A stretch of 5,541 nt of DNA, from NCBI GenBank assembly GCA_016301865.1, contig JAEDOP010000056.1, forward strand, positions 1 through 5,541, given 5' to 3'. This DNA is from Alphaproteobacteria bacterium (GTDB lineage: Bacteria > Pseudomonadota > Alphaproteobacteria > Rs-D84). Below the pieces are notes generated by a model that was given only the letters and a program-made list of their open reading frames with translations, ran no database searches and was not told the DNA's origin. The position numbers and the translations under genes are program-made. Position 1 is the first letter of the stretch. The number at the start of each line of letters is the position of its first letter. Positions 1 through 5,541 of this stretch are shown in pieces.

Positions 1-2
1 TT

Positions 3-794
3 GAAAACCAGGTTGGCGCGGTTACGATTGATTACTATCTGTTGCCAGATTCAGATCAGGTTATCCCGTGGGGACAGTGTTTTGTGACGGGGGAATGTGA
101 TGAACTGGACTTGGCAGGGTGGGCAAATTTAAATGAATTGCCAGCAGCCAAAGATTTTGAAAGTTTTTCGTTTGCGGCTGGTGCTAGTATCGGTTGGATA
201 ATTCCAAATAAGCCACAATGGCGTATTGAGGGTGGTTGGGACCATATTTCAGAAAGTGAATATAATTCTTCGCCAATGTTTGCAGGTGAAATACCGTTGG
301 TGGATGGGGTTTTGTCGTCGGCGTATATAGAAATGTCATCAGTTAATTCAAAAATTTCGACAGATGTTATCAGTGTGATGGCGTTCTATGATTTTTTTGA
401 TGGTGTGCAAAAACCAACGCGCAAAATGATTCCGTATGTTGGGTTTGGTATCGGGTATGCGGATACGAAAACGGTGTTGAATCTGTTTGACCCGTATGGT
501 GACATCTCTGCGCAAGAAGAATTTGATCAGTATGGTGAACCCGATGAAAGATATGGGCTGACCCGGTTTTATAAATCTGAATATGAAACGTCGAATGTTG
601 TGGGACTGGGGGCGTTGGGTTTTTCATATGGTATAAGCGAGGCTATGTTTATGGATTTTGGTGTGCGGGCGATGTATATTCCGCGGGTAAAGTGGGAACT
701 GTCCAATGAAGATGGCAGTAAACATCGTGAATTTTTCAGCGCAGAAAATATGTTCTATGTTAATGCAATGTTAGGATTGCGTTTCGAATTTTAA
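3..794 (+). CDS. Outer-membrane beta-barrel surface protein, 3' part only
   Basis: The frame is open from the left edge of the window, with codons from base 3, so the true start and any signal peptide lie upstream; the TTG at 42 is unlikely to be the start. The 263 visible residues show alternating polar/hydrophobic strands rich in Gly and aromatics, for example WRIEGGWDHI, MIPYVGFGIGYADTK and MLGLRFEF. The chain ends in Phe, the usual C-terminal signature for BAM-dependent insertion of barrel proteins. The PYVGxGIGYA stretch resembles the Msp2/P44-type surface antigen and OmpA/Opa-like 8-stranded barrels, so I infer a small porin-like or surface-exposed barrel. Two Cys lie close together near the visible start (GQCFVTGEC) and could form a disulfide in a loop. 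A long acidic segment (about 500-560) would be an extracellular loop. It is followed by a terminator and is not part of the pilus operon. The barrel call is fairly sure; family and role are not. Confidence 0.75.
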   Translation, partial: ENQVGAVTIDYYLLPDSDQVIPWGQCFVTGECDELDLAGWANLNELPAAKDFESFSFAAGASIGWIIPNKPQWRIEGGWDHISESEYNSSPMFAGEIPLVDGVLSSAYIEMSSVNSKISTDVISVMAFYDFFDGVQKPTRKMIPYVGFGIGYADTKTVLNLFDPYGDISAQEEFDQYGEPDERYGLTRFYKSEYETSNVVGLGALGFSYGISEAMFMDFGVRAMYIPRVKWELSNEDGSKHREFFSAENMFYVNAMLGLRFEF

Positions 795-826
795 TAAAAA
801 CCGCCGATTGGCGATTTTTATTAAAA
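789..826 (+). terminator. Rho-independent-like terminator after the barrel gene
   Basis: Bases 789-805 and 810-826 form a 17-bp stem with a single C/A mismatch and a GATT loop. The GC core is CCGCC/GGCG, flanked by an A-run on the left and a T-run on the right (GGCGATTTTTATT). The left arm overlaps the last Phe codon and the TAA stop of the barrel gene. The A and T runs are nearly symmetrical, so it could work in both directions. The GC core is short, so its strength is uncertain. Confidence 0.7.
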
Positions 827-892
827 AGCAATGAGCATCCGTCTGTGCACAGCACAGCCGAGATAAAAAGCGAAAAGAGCGAATAAACCCTC

Positions 893-990
893 TTGTCATA
901 GCGAGCAAAGCCTGGCGTCCAATAAATAGAATAAAATACGAATACATTCACTGGATTGCCACGCGAACTGTGTTCGCTCGCAATGACAAA
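893..990. repeat. Pair of inverted REP-like palindromic repeat units
   Basis: TTGTCATAGCGAGC (893-906) and GCTCGCAATGACAA (976-989) are reverse complements over 14 bases with one mismatch. The right unit, from CTGGATTGCCACG (951-963) on, contains a perfect 6-bp hairpin GCGAAC-TGT-GTTCGC (963-977). Read on the minus strand, the left unit (GGACGCCAGGC ... ATGACAA) has the same layout as the right one read on the plus strand: TGGA, GCCA, a GC-rich centre, GCTCGC, ATGACAA. The two are therefore divergent copies of one element in head-to-head arrangement. Motifs of the GTCATTGCGAGC type recur between genes in several bacterial genomes, including Rickettsiales. That these copies belong to such a family is inference. 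They lie wholly between genes and could form a roughly 97-base cruciform or RNA hairpin. Confidence 0.6.
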
Positions 991-1007
991 GGTGTTTTAT
1001 TGTGCTA

Positions 1008-1022
1008 AATTAAAGTTTAATT
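1008..1022. promoter_or_regulatory. Perfect AT-rich inverted repeat, possible operator
   Basis: AATTAAA-G-TTTAATT is a perfect 7+1+7 inverted repeat lying about 90 bases upstream of the -35 box of the pilO promoter. Such a short symmetrical site could bind a dimeric regulator. The region is AT-rich, however, so chance is a real alternative, and no second copy lies nearer the promoter. Confidence 0.25.
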
Positions 1023-1113
1023 GGGTGGATTCCGTTGATTTTTCCCGCCAAGGTTGGTGGACATTTAATATTCACTGATGACCCGCTAAACTTTTATTTA
1101 ACAAAGTATTCGT

Positions 1114-1143
1114 TTGCCATTGTTTGGGATTTTGTGTTATAAT
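1114..1143 (+). promoter_or_regulatory. Sigma70-type promoter of the pilus operon, extended -10
   Basis: TTGCCA (1114-1119, five of six matches to TTGACA) is followed by an 18-base spacer and a perfect TATAAT (1138-1143). The -10 is preceded by TGT, which makes a TGn extended -10. Transcription would begin near 1150, leaving a leader of only about 25 bases before the TTG start of pilO. There is no comparable promoter-like signal in front of pilP, pilQ or pilR, so this is the likely promoter of the whole operon. Confidence 0.7.
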
Positions 1144-1159
1144 TTGTATCAGAATATTC

Positions 1160-1177
1160 AGAGAGAGAATTTAATTG
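1160..1177 (+). promoter_or_regulatory. Ribosome binding site and TTG start of pilO
   Basis: A purine run GAGAGAGAA (about 1161-1169) lies a few bases before TTG at 1175. The codon directly before it, TAA at 1172-1174, is an in-frame stop, so no earlier start is possible. The conserved N-terminal stretch begins immediately after the TTG, so a later start would trim it. Confidence 0.65.
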
Positions 1178-2437
1178 GCCAGTCAAACTGTGTATGTTAA
1201 TCGTAAAAGGTATGCGGTTGGGTTGTTTTGGCAACCTGTTTCCGCGGGGTTTAACGCGCGTAACTATGCGCGCAGTTTGTCGCGTAATGTTGATAAAAAA
1301 TTAAATTTATATACAGAATATCGTTCAATGATTGGTTTGACCGCGTGTAAAAATGGTGCGCGACCGGGTATGCGTGTGGCCGCCGCCGCGGTAATGGGCA
1401 GTTTTTCAGAATATACATCATTTCTGGCGGTGTTTGCGGTTGATAAAAAATTCTATCTGGTGGCGGCGCGTAATGGAATTATTCTGGATGACCGGATTTT
1501 TGATTCCGAAGATGCGGCGCGCAGTGAATATGTAAAATTGTCTGAGATTCCAGATTGGGGGGCGTTCTTTGCGCCGGGAACATGGGGTATGCCACGGGCG
1601 GCGGAACGTAATCTGGCGGATATTTTGGATGGCCGTAATAATACAATATTACATTCAATCAGTCGATTTGGCGCGGGAATAGTGTCGCTGATTTTGGTTG
1701 GTGCGTTTGTGTTGGGATTGGGATTGATTTTTCGTGATTCCATTATTCAGGCCATGTCCCCACGGCCCCAGGTGGCAGAATTAAACCCAGAACTGGTTGC
1801 AGAATACAAACGTCAGATAGAGGAAAGTAGCAAGCAATTAGACGAGCAATTTGAAATTGAAAAAACTTTGCCGCCTGAACCGATTGTTATGCCGTATGAA
1901 TTATTGCCAGATGTTGCAGCGCGTGCAGCGCAGTGTTATCAGGCGATTGGTTTTGTTATGCAACCAATTGCGGGTTGGAATCAGGTGTATGCAACGTGTG
2001 GTGAAACACATGTGGTGGCGGAATTTGTTCGCAGTTTTGGTACGGTTGGTGAATTCTATACTGCGGCGTCGGGATTAATGCCAGGTGCATTCGTGACCGA
2101 GGTTGATGCAGACACAATTCGTGTGCGCGCAACGTTGCCGGCGTTGGATGTGTTCGCGTCCCAGGATGAACGCGACCCGGATACGGTTGTGCGGGATATT
2201 ACAACGGCTTTCCAGGGGATTAATACAAATGTTGATACCCAGATTGTTGTTGATACATTAACAAATGGTGTGGATACGGCGTATGTTAATGTGGTGGAAA
2301 TTGGCGCAGAATCAAAATTGGTGCCAATGCAGTTTATGAAAATATTTGATGAATTTGGCGGTGTCTATTTAATGCAGGCATCGTGGGATGTGCGTTCGCG
2401 TTCCTGGAACTATGAGGTGATTGTCTATGCAAAATAA
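1175..2437 (+). CDS. pilO: PilO-like type IVb pilus inner-membrane protein
   Basis: This is a 420-residue protein starting at TTG. Residues 1-165 form a soluble, presumably cytoplasmic domain opening with VNRKRYAVGLFWQPV, the kind of N-terminus I associate with the PilO (pilin accessory) family of R64-type pili. One membrane span follows at about 166-187 (GIVSLILVGAFVLGLGLIF). A charged, probably coiled segment (about 203-230) and a periplasmic domain to the C-terminus come next. Two Cys, C254 and C275, lie in the periplasmic part and could form a disulfide; C58 is in the N-terminal domain. The length is close to that of known PilO proteins. In the R64 system PilO is an inner-membrane protein essential for the thin pilus, and it probably connects the ATPase/platform side to the periplasmic PilP and the secretin. 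Its role here rests on the order pilO-pilP-pilQ-pilR as well as on the sequence. Unlike R64, no secretin gene precedes it. It overlaps pilP by 11 bases. Confidence 0.8.
   Translation: MASQTVYVNRKRYAVGLFWQPVSAGFNARNYARSLSRNVDKKLNLYTEYRSMIGLTACKNGARPGMRVAAAAVMGSFSEYTSFLAVFAVDKKFYLVAARNGIILDDRIFDSEDAARSEYVKLSEIPDWGAFFAPGTWGMPRAAERNLADILDGRNNTILHSISRFGAGIVSLILVGAFVLGLGLIFRDSIIQAMSPRPQVAELNPELVAEYKRQIEESSKQLDEQFEIEKTLPPEPIVMPYELLPDVAARAAQCYQAIGFVMQPIAGWNQVYATCGETHVVAEFVRSFGTVGEFYTAASGLMPGAFVTEVDADTIRVRATLPALDVFASQDERDPDTVVRDITTAFQGINTNVDTQIVVDTLTNGVDTAYVNVVEIGAESKLVPMQFMKIFDEFGGVYLMQASWDVRSRSWNYEVIVYAK
2414..2429 (+). promoter_or_regulatory. Ribosome binding site that fixes the pilP start
   Basis: GAGGTGA (2414-2420) stands 6 bases before ATG 2427. 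A TTG at 2421 in the same frame would have no room for a ribosome binding site, so the ATG is preferred. The site lies within the last codons of pilO, which favours coupled translation. Confidence 0.75.
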
Positions 2438-3098
2438 GAAAATGTTTTTGTTGGGGTTGATTTTCTGTGGGGCGATTTCAAATGCGTTTGCTGCGGTTGA
2501 TGTGGTCGAAGAAATCGATGTGGATATGGAAGAAATATCGGCCGATGCGGTTGCGGGATATGATGTTGATGGGTCGCTGTTTCAACAAATTACAGACCTG
2601 GAACAGGAAAAAGTTTTAATGCAGTTGGAAAAAGAACGCGCGCAGTTGGATTTAGAATTAGACCGTCTGGCGGCCGAGAAAATCAAATTGCATATGGAAA
2701 TTGATACACTGTCGGGACGTGCAGAACAACAGCAACAGGAAATCGAAACGCAAAAGGCAAAATTAGAGGCCGAAGCCGCACGTATTGAACGCGAAAAAGA
2801 ATCATGGTTGGCAGATTTAGAGGAACAAAAGTCAGCCAAGGCGACATCTGTGCTGAAAACCACAGATGAAGAACCGGAAATTGATATTACAAAGAAGTAT
2901 CGCCTGGTTAATGTTGTGGGGGCAGGCGCGCAATTGCAGGCAACCGTTGAAGATTTAAATACAGGTCAATCAAAACGCATTAGTGTGGGTAAATCGCTGG
3001 ATGGGTTGACGGTAAAGTCTATATCGTTGTATGACGGTGTTGTGTTTGTTGATAAAAATGGTGATACACAAAACCTGAATGTTAGTAATGGGAAATAA
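2427..3098 (+). CDS. pilP: PilP-like periplasmic type IVb pilus protein, long coiled-coil form
   Basis: This is a 223-residue protein. A Sec signal peptide is clear: basic MQNKK, hydrophobic core, then SNAFA before AVDV, predicting cleavage after residue 22. The Cys at 14 is preceded by Phe and does not make a lipobox, so the protein is probably soluble periplasmic. An acidic linker (about 23-50) is followed by a long heptad-like coiled coil (about 52-137) rich in Glu, Gln, Lys and Leu. The C-terminal domain (about 152-223) begins YRLVNVVGAGAQLQATV and contains VGKSLDGLTVKSI; the G-x-G, VG-x-x-L and V-x-x-I pattern fits the PilP/GspC-like small beta domain. In R64-type systems PilP is a short periplasmic protein needed for pilus assembly. 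This one is longer mainly because of its coiled coil, which I infer acts as a spacer or multimerising stalk between PilO and the secretin. It overlaps pilO and ends 5 bases before pilQ. Confidence 0.75.
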   Translation: MQNKKMFLLGLIFCGAISNAFAAVDVVEEIDVDMEEISADAVAGYDVDGSLFQQITDLEQEKVLMQLEKERAQLDLELDRLAAEKIKLHMEIDTLSGRAEQQQQEIETQKAKLEAEAARIEREKESWLADLEEQKSAKATSVLKTTDEEPEIDITKKYRLVNVVGAGAQLQATVEDLNTGQSKRISVGKSLDGLTVKSISLYDGVVFVDKNGDTQNLNVSNGK

Positions 3099-3103
3099 TT
3101 CTT

Positions 3104-4738
3104 ATGGTGCAGAAAACAGATAATTTTGATGATATCGAATTTCAAAATACGCCATCAATTCCGGTCGGGTTGGAATCGGCCGAGTCCAAAGATATTATCG
3201 ATTACCTGTTTTCAAATGGTAATCGTTTGTTGACTGCAACCGGGGCAATGTTTGAATTACCCCGTGATACACAGAGTTTGATTGCGTATTTTACCGGTGG
3301 TGAAATTATTATTTCGCGAACACATCGATATGATGGGCGGGTGTTGGCGTTTTTAGAATTGCTGAAAAAACGTAATCGCAAAATGCGTGCGCCGTTTTAT
3401 TCGGACCTGGGATTGATTTCTAATATTTATAAATCTTATGAAAGTCATTTGGGGGGCACGCATCGCAGTCGTGCAGACTTTGATAACCAAATGCAGAAAG
3501 ACTTTGTTGATATTATCGCCAAGGCTGCCGCACAGAAAGTATCAGACGTTCATATCGAGGTTGCAGACCAGACAACAATATTTTTCCGAATAGACGGCAG
3601 TATGCAGCCGGTTATGGAATATAATTCCCAGTGGGGGGAATCGTTCCTGCGTGCGGCATTTGCATCGGCCGATATTTCAAATGCGAACTATGCGGTCAAT
3701 GAATATCAGTCAGCACAGAAAGACGGACGTACACCACTGCGCGGGACCAAGGATTTATACCTGCCGTCGGGGGTGCTGGGGGTACGTATGCAGTTTAACC
3801 CAATTGCGTTTGGTACGCGATATGCGGTTATGCGTTTGCTGTATGACAATCCGTCCGAAGGTATCAAGACAGAACAAGAATTTGGCCCGTATGAACAGCG
3901 TCTGTTGGCGCGTATGCGTTCGTTTCCGACGGGGTTGGTTATTGTGGCGGGACCAACCAGTTCGGGTAAATCAACGACTTTGGTGCGGAATATGTCGCTG
4001 ATGCTGAAAGAACGTAATTATGAAATCAATATGATTACGGTGGAAAATCCCGTTGAACAAAAGATTTTTGGCGCGCGTCAGATGCCGGTGGTAAATACAA
4101 CCAACGAAGAACAACGCGAAGAAAAATATGTCGAAGCATTGGCGGCGGCATTGCGCAGTGACCCAGATACGCTGATGGTGGGGGAAATTCGTACGTTGGC
4201 GGCGGCAGAACTGACCGTACGTGGCGCGTTGTCGGGGCATAATGTTTGGACAACACTGCACGCGAATTCGGCCATGGCGGCGTTAACGCGTCTGTTGGAT
4301 TTGGGGGTTGAACCGTTTAAGTTAAAAGAAGAAACGCTGATGCGGGGGTTGGTGTCGATGCGTTTGTTCAAAAAGGTTTGTCCGTATTGTCGCGAACCGT
4401 TGGCAAATCATCCAGAACGTGGGGCATATCGGCGTGTTGTGGATGCGTATGGTGAGGTTGGTCTGCGCCAGGTGTATCAGCGTGGCGCGGGGTGCGCGCA
4501 TTGCAAGGGGACGGGAAATATTGGACGCGTCAAAGCGGGCGAGATTATTATCACAAACAGTGAATTTTTGCGACTGGCATTGTCTGGAAATGCAGATGGG
4601 GCGGTGCGATACTGGCTGGAAGATATGGATGGACGCACGTTGAAAGAGGCCGCCGCGTCATTAATGTTGCAGGGAATTATCAGTGTCGATGAATTAGAAC
4701 GCTGGGTCGGGCAACTGGACCAGCCGGGGGCATATTGA
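3104..4738 (+). CDS. pilQ: PilQ, GspE/PilB-type pilus assembly ATPase
   Basis: This 544-residue cytoplasmic ATPase is of the secretion/pilus-extension superfamily. An N-terminal region (1-130) precedes the N2 domain, which has SDVHIEV (147-153) and FFRIDG (160-165). Conserved Arg lie in GVRMQ and AVMRLL, near 228 and 244. Walker A is GPTSSGKST (283-291, K289). The Asp box reads TVENPVE (312-318), where most relatives have EDPVE. Walker B is DPDTLMVGEIR (353-363, with E361), and the His box runs through SGHNVWTTLHAN (H379, H386). A zinc-binding tetracysteine follows: C426-x2-C429 and C464-x2-C467, the second in GAGCAHCKGTGNIGR, as in GspE/PilB. Tetracysteine and position suggest an assembly ATPase rather than a PilT-like retraction motor. 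In R64, 'PilQ' names this ATPase, not the secretin called PilQ in Pseudomonas. ATG 3104 follows pilP by 5 bases with a weak GGGAA site, and pilR begins 1 base after the stop. Confidence 0.93.
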   Translation: MVQKTDNFDDIEFQNTPSIPVGLESAESKDIIDYLFSNGNRLLTATGAMFELPRDTQSLIAYFTGGEIIISRTHRYDGRVLAFLELLKKRNRKMRAPFYSDLGLISNIYKSYESHLGGTHRSRADFDNQMQKDFVDIIAKAAAQKVSDVHIEVADQTTIFFRIDGSMQPVMEYNSQWGESFLRAAFASADISNANYAVNEYQSAQKDGRTPLRGTKDLYLPSGVLGVRMQFNPIAFGTRYAVMRLLYDNPSEGIKTEQEFGPYEQRLLARMRSFPTGLVIVAGPTSSGKSTTLVRNMSLMLKERNYEINMITVENPVEQKIFGARQMPVVNTTNEEQREEKYVEALAAALRSDPDTLMVGEIRTLAAAELTVRGALSGHNVWTTLHANSAMAALTRLLDLGVEPFKLKEETLMRGLVSMRLFKKVCPYCREPLANHPERGAYRRVVDAYGEVGLRQVYQRGAGCAHCKGTGNIGRVKAGEIIITNSEFLRLALSGNADGAVRYWLEDMDGRTLKEAAASLMLQGIISVDELERWVGQLDQPGAY

Positions 4739-4739
4739 T

Positions 4740-5541
4740 ATGAATAAACTGGAATTATTATACGCAAAAATGATGTTCCGGTTAAATACGGAAAAACGTA
4801 TGTCAATTTGTCGAAAATTGGCGTCGCTGTTGCGTAATGATTTTACATTGATTGATGCGCTGGAACGGTTGGAAATGGTTGAATCGCATAATGGCACAAA
4901 ACCACGCGAACCGTTTGCGATTGTGATGCGTGAATGGCAAAAAAACCTGGAACGTGGTATGACTTTTCCCGAGGCGACGCGTGGTTGGGTGCCAGAAAAT
5001 GAAACGTTGTTGGTGACATCGGGAAATTTATCAAACCTGGTCGTGGCGTTGGAAAATGTTGGGCGCGTTGTTGATGGAACGCAACGGATAAAACGCGCAA
5101 TGGCATCTGCGATTGGGTATCCGATGTTTTTGTTGGCGTTGACATTCGGTATTATCATTATGGTGGGGTTGTATCTGGTGCCGCCGTTGGCGGAAATCGC
5201 AGGTAATGATGTTGTTTGGCGTGGGTCGGCGCGGTCGCTGGTGTGGTTGTCGGATTTTGCAATTGAATATTGGTATATATTCTTGGTTGTGTTTGCGTCT
5301 GCGGTGGCGGTTGTGTGGTTAAGCCTGGCAAACTGGTCGGGACGGTTGCGCGCAATGTTTGACAAGTTGCCACCGTGGAATGTTTATAAAATCCAAGTGT
5401 CGGTTGGCTGGTTGATGAGTTTAGGCGCAATGGTCAGTGCCGGTGTCACGATTCCTGATGCGATGCGAATGCTGGCAGACAGCGCAAACAGATATCTGAA
5501 AAGTATTTCCCTGCTTGACATTGTATGGATACTTGTGCTAT
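4740..5541 (+). CDS. pilR: PilR, GspF/PilC-type inner-membrane platform protein, 3' end missing
   Basis: The reading frame opens at ATG 4740, one base after the pilQ stop and 9 bases after GGGGG, and runs off the right edge (267 codons seen; R64 PilR is roughly 360-370). Residues about 20-125 form the first T2SSF helical domain (LASLLRNDFTLIDALERLE, then GMTFPEA and NLVVALENVGRVVDG). A membrane span follows at about 126-150 (YPMFLLALTFGIIIMVGLYL) and a second at about 176-197. The second T2SSF repeat starts near 217 (VGWLMSLGAMVSAGVTIPDA), mirroring the first. The protein would be the platform on which the PilQ ATPase acts to insert pilin subunits. After NRYLKS (about 250-255) the sequence becomes hydrophobic (LLDIVWILVL), where the family has a charged helix followed by the G-x-x-L-x-x-A loop. 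The frame may therefore be broken near 5500, and residues beyond about 255 should not be trusted. Confidence 0.88.
   Translation, partial: MNKLELLYAKMMFRLNTEKRMSICRKLASLLRNDFTLIDALERLEMVESHNGTKPREPFAIVMREWQKNLERGMTFPEATRGWVPENETLLVTSGNLSNLVVALENVGRVVDGTQRIKRAMASAIGYPMFLLALTFGIIIMVGLYLVPPLAEIAGNDVVWRGSARSLVWLSDFAIEYWYIFLVVFASAVAVVWLSLANWSGRLRAMFDKLPPWNVYKIQVSVGWLMSLGAMVSAGVTIPDAMRMLADSANRYLKSISLLDIVWILVL
5515..5541 (+). promoter_or_regulatory. Promoter-like signal cut by the right edge
   Basis: A perfect TTGACA (5515-5520) is followed after 18 bases by TAT at 5539-5541, preceded by TGC, which matches a TGn extended -10. The rest of the -10 falls outside the window, so it cannot be confirmed. 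It sits where the pilR reading frame loses family resemblance. It may be the promoter of inserted DNA or a chance match. Confidence 0.3.

Larger units (their letters stand above)
795..1174. other. Intergenic region between barrel gene and pilus operon
   Basis: This 380-base stretch holds no gene that I can support. From left to right it contains the remainder of the terminator stem, a 10-base palindrome CTGTGCACAG (843-852), two inverted palindromic repeat units (893-990), an AT-rich perfect inverted repeat (1008-1022), a weak hairpin CCGCCAAGGTTGGTGG (1045-1060 with its flank) and the pilO promoter and leader. A 63-codon minus-strand frame crosses the terminator and repeats and looks accidental. 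I see no tRNA-like cloverleaf. Confidence 0.7.

Noticed and set aside
42..44. TTG at 42 as the true start of the barrel gene
   Set aside because: The frame is open to the left edge, no signal peptide follows the TTG, and the upstream residues (VTIDYYLL) look like a continuing beta strand.
760..951. 63-codon minus-strand frame in the intergenic region
   Set aside because: It crosses the terminator hairpin and the repeat unit and overlaps the end of the barrel gene. I see no ribosome binding site or recognisable protein features.
893..990. CRISPR array
   Set aside because: Only two divergent units in opposite orientation are present, with no regular direct repeats or spacers and no cas genes.
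1021..1100. Riboswitch or small RNA gene upstream of pilO
   Set aside because: Only a weak short hairpin is visible and the likely transcript starts downstream near 1150, so this stretch would not be in the leader.
2421..2426. TTG at 2421 as pilP start
   Set aside because: The good ribosome binding site GAGGTGA ends at 2420, leaving no spacing to this TTG, while ATG 2427 is 6 bases away.
3651..4001. 116-codon plus-strand frame inside pilQ
   Set aside because: It lies in another frame across the conserved N2 and Walker A coding region, is rich in Arg, Cys and Trp, and has no domain; it is a shadow.
4694..5365. 223-codon minus-strand frame opposite pilR
   Set aside because: It is fully antisense to a gene with clear T2SSF features. 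Its composition (Asn, Ser, Thr, Arg-rich, no domain) is what the G/T-rich plus strand would give in the mirror frame.

Overview
The window carries the front part of a type IVb pilus operon of the plasmid R64 'thin pilus' type, preceded by the 3' end of an unrelated outer-membrane protein gene. Every gene I can support is on the + strand. The organism is a Gram-negative bacterium, since the genes encode an outer-membrane beta-barrel and envelope-spanning pilus machinery. My best guess is a host-associated alphaproteobacterium. The guess rests on a barrel resembling the Msp2/P44-like surface antigens and on an intergenic palindromic repeat with a GTCATTGCGAGC-type core, a kind I recall from Rickettsiales and related metagenomic lineages. 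The assignment is tentative. Coding strands are rich in G and T, with many TTG, GTG and GCG codons, and this opens long but meaningless reading frames on the opposite strand.

Layout: (1) 3-794, C-terminal 263 codons of an outer-membrane beta-barrel protein whose start lies before the window. (2) 789-826, a terminator-like hairpin that begins inside its last codons. (3) 795-1174, a 380-base gap with a pair of oppositely oriented palindromic repeat units (about 893-990), a perfect AT-rich inverted repeat (1008-1022) and a strong sigma70-type promoter with an extended -10 (1114-1143). (4) 1175-5541, four tightly packed genes, pilO-pilP-pilQ-pilR, with junctions of an 11-base overlap, 5 bases and 1 base, which implies one transcript.

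By analogy with R64, PilQ is the cytoplasmic assembly ATPase, PilR the polytopic inner-membrane platform that it works on, PilO a single-span inner-membrane protein with a large periplasmic domain, and PilP a periplasmic protein linking the inner-membrane part to the secretin. In R64 the secretin gene pilN and pilL/pilM precede pilO. Here pilO is the first gene after its own promoter, so the secretin, pilin (pilS), prepilin peptidase (pilU) and lytic transglycosylase (pilT) must lie downstream or elsewhere.

The oddest spot is the right edge. The last roughly 35-40 bases of the pilR frame stay open, but they no longer read like a GspF-family protein, they use codons rare in the rest of the operon, and they contain TTGACA-N18-TAT with a TG extended -10. 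This could be an insertion or recombination junction in pilR, or an assembly artefact near a contig end.
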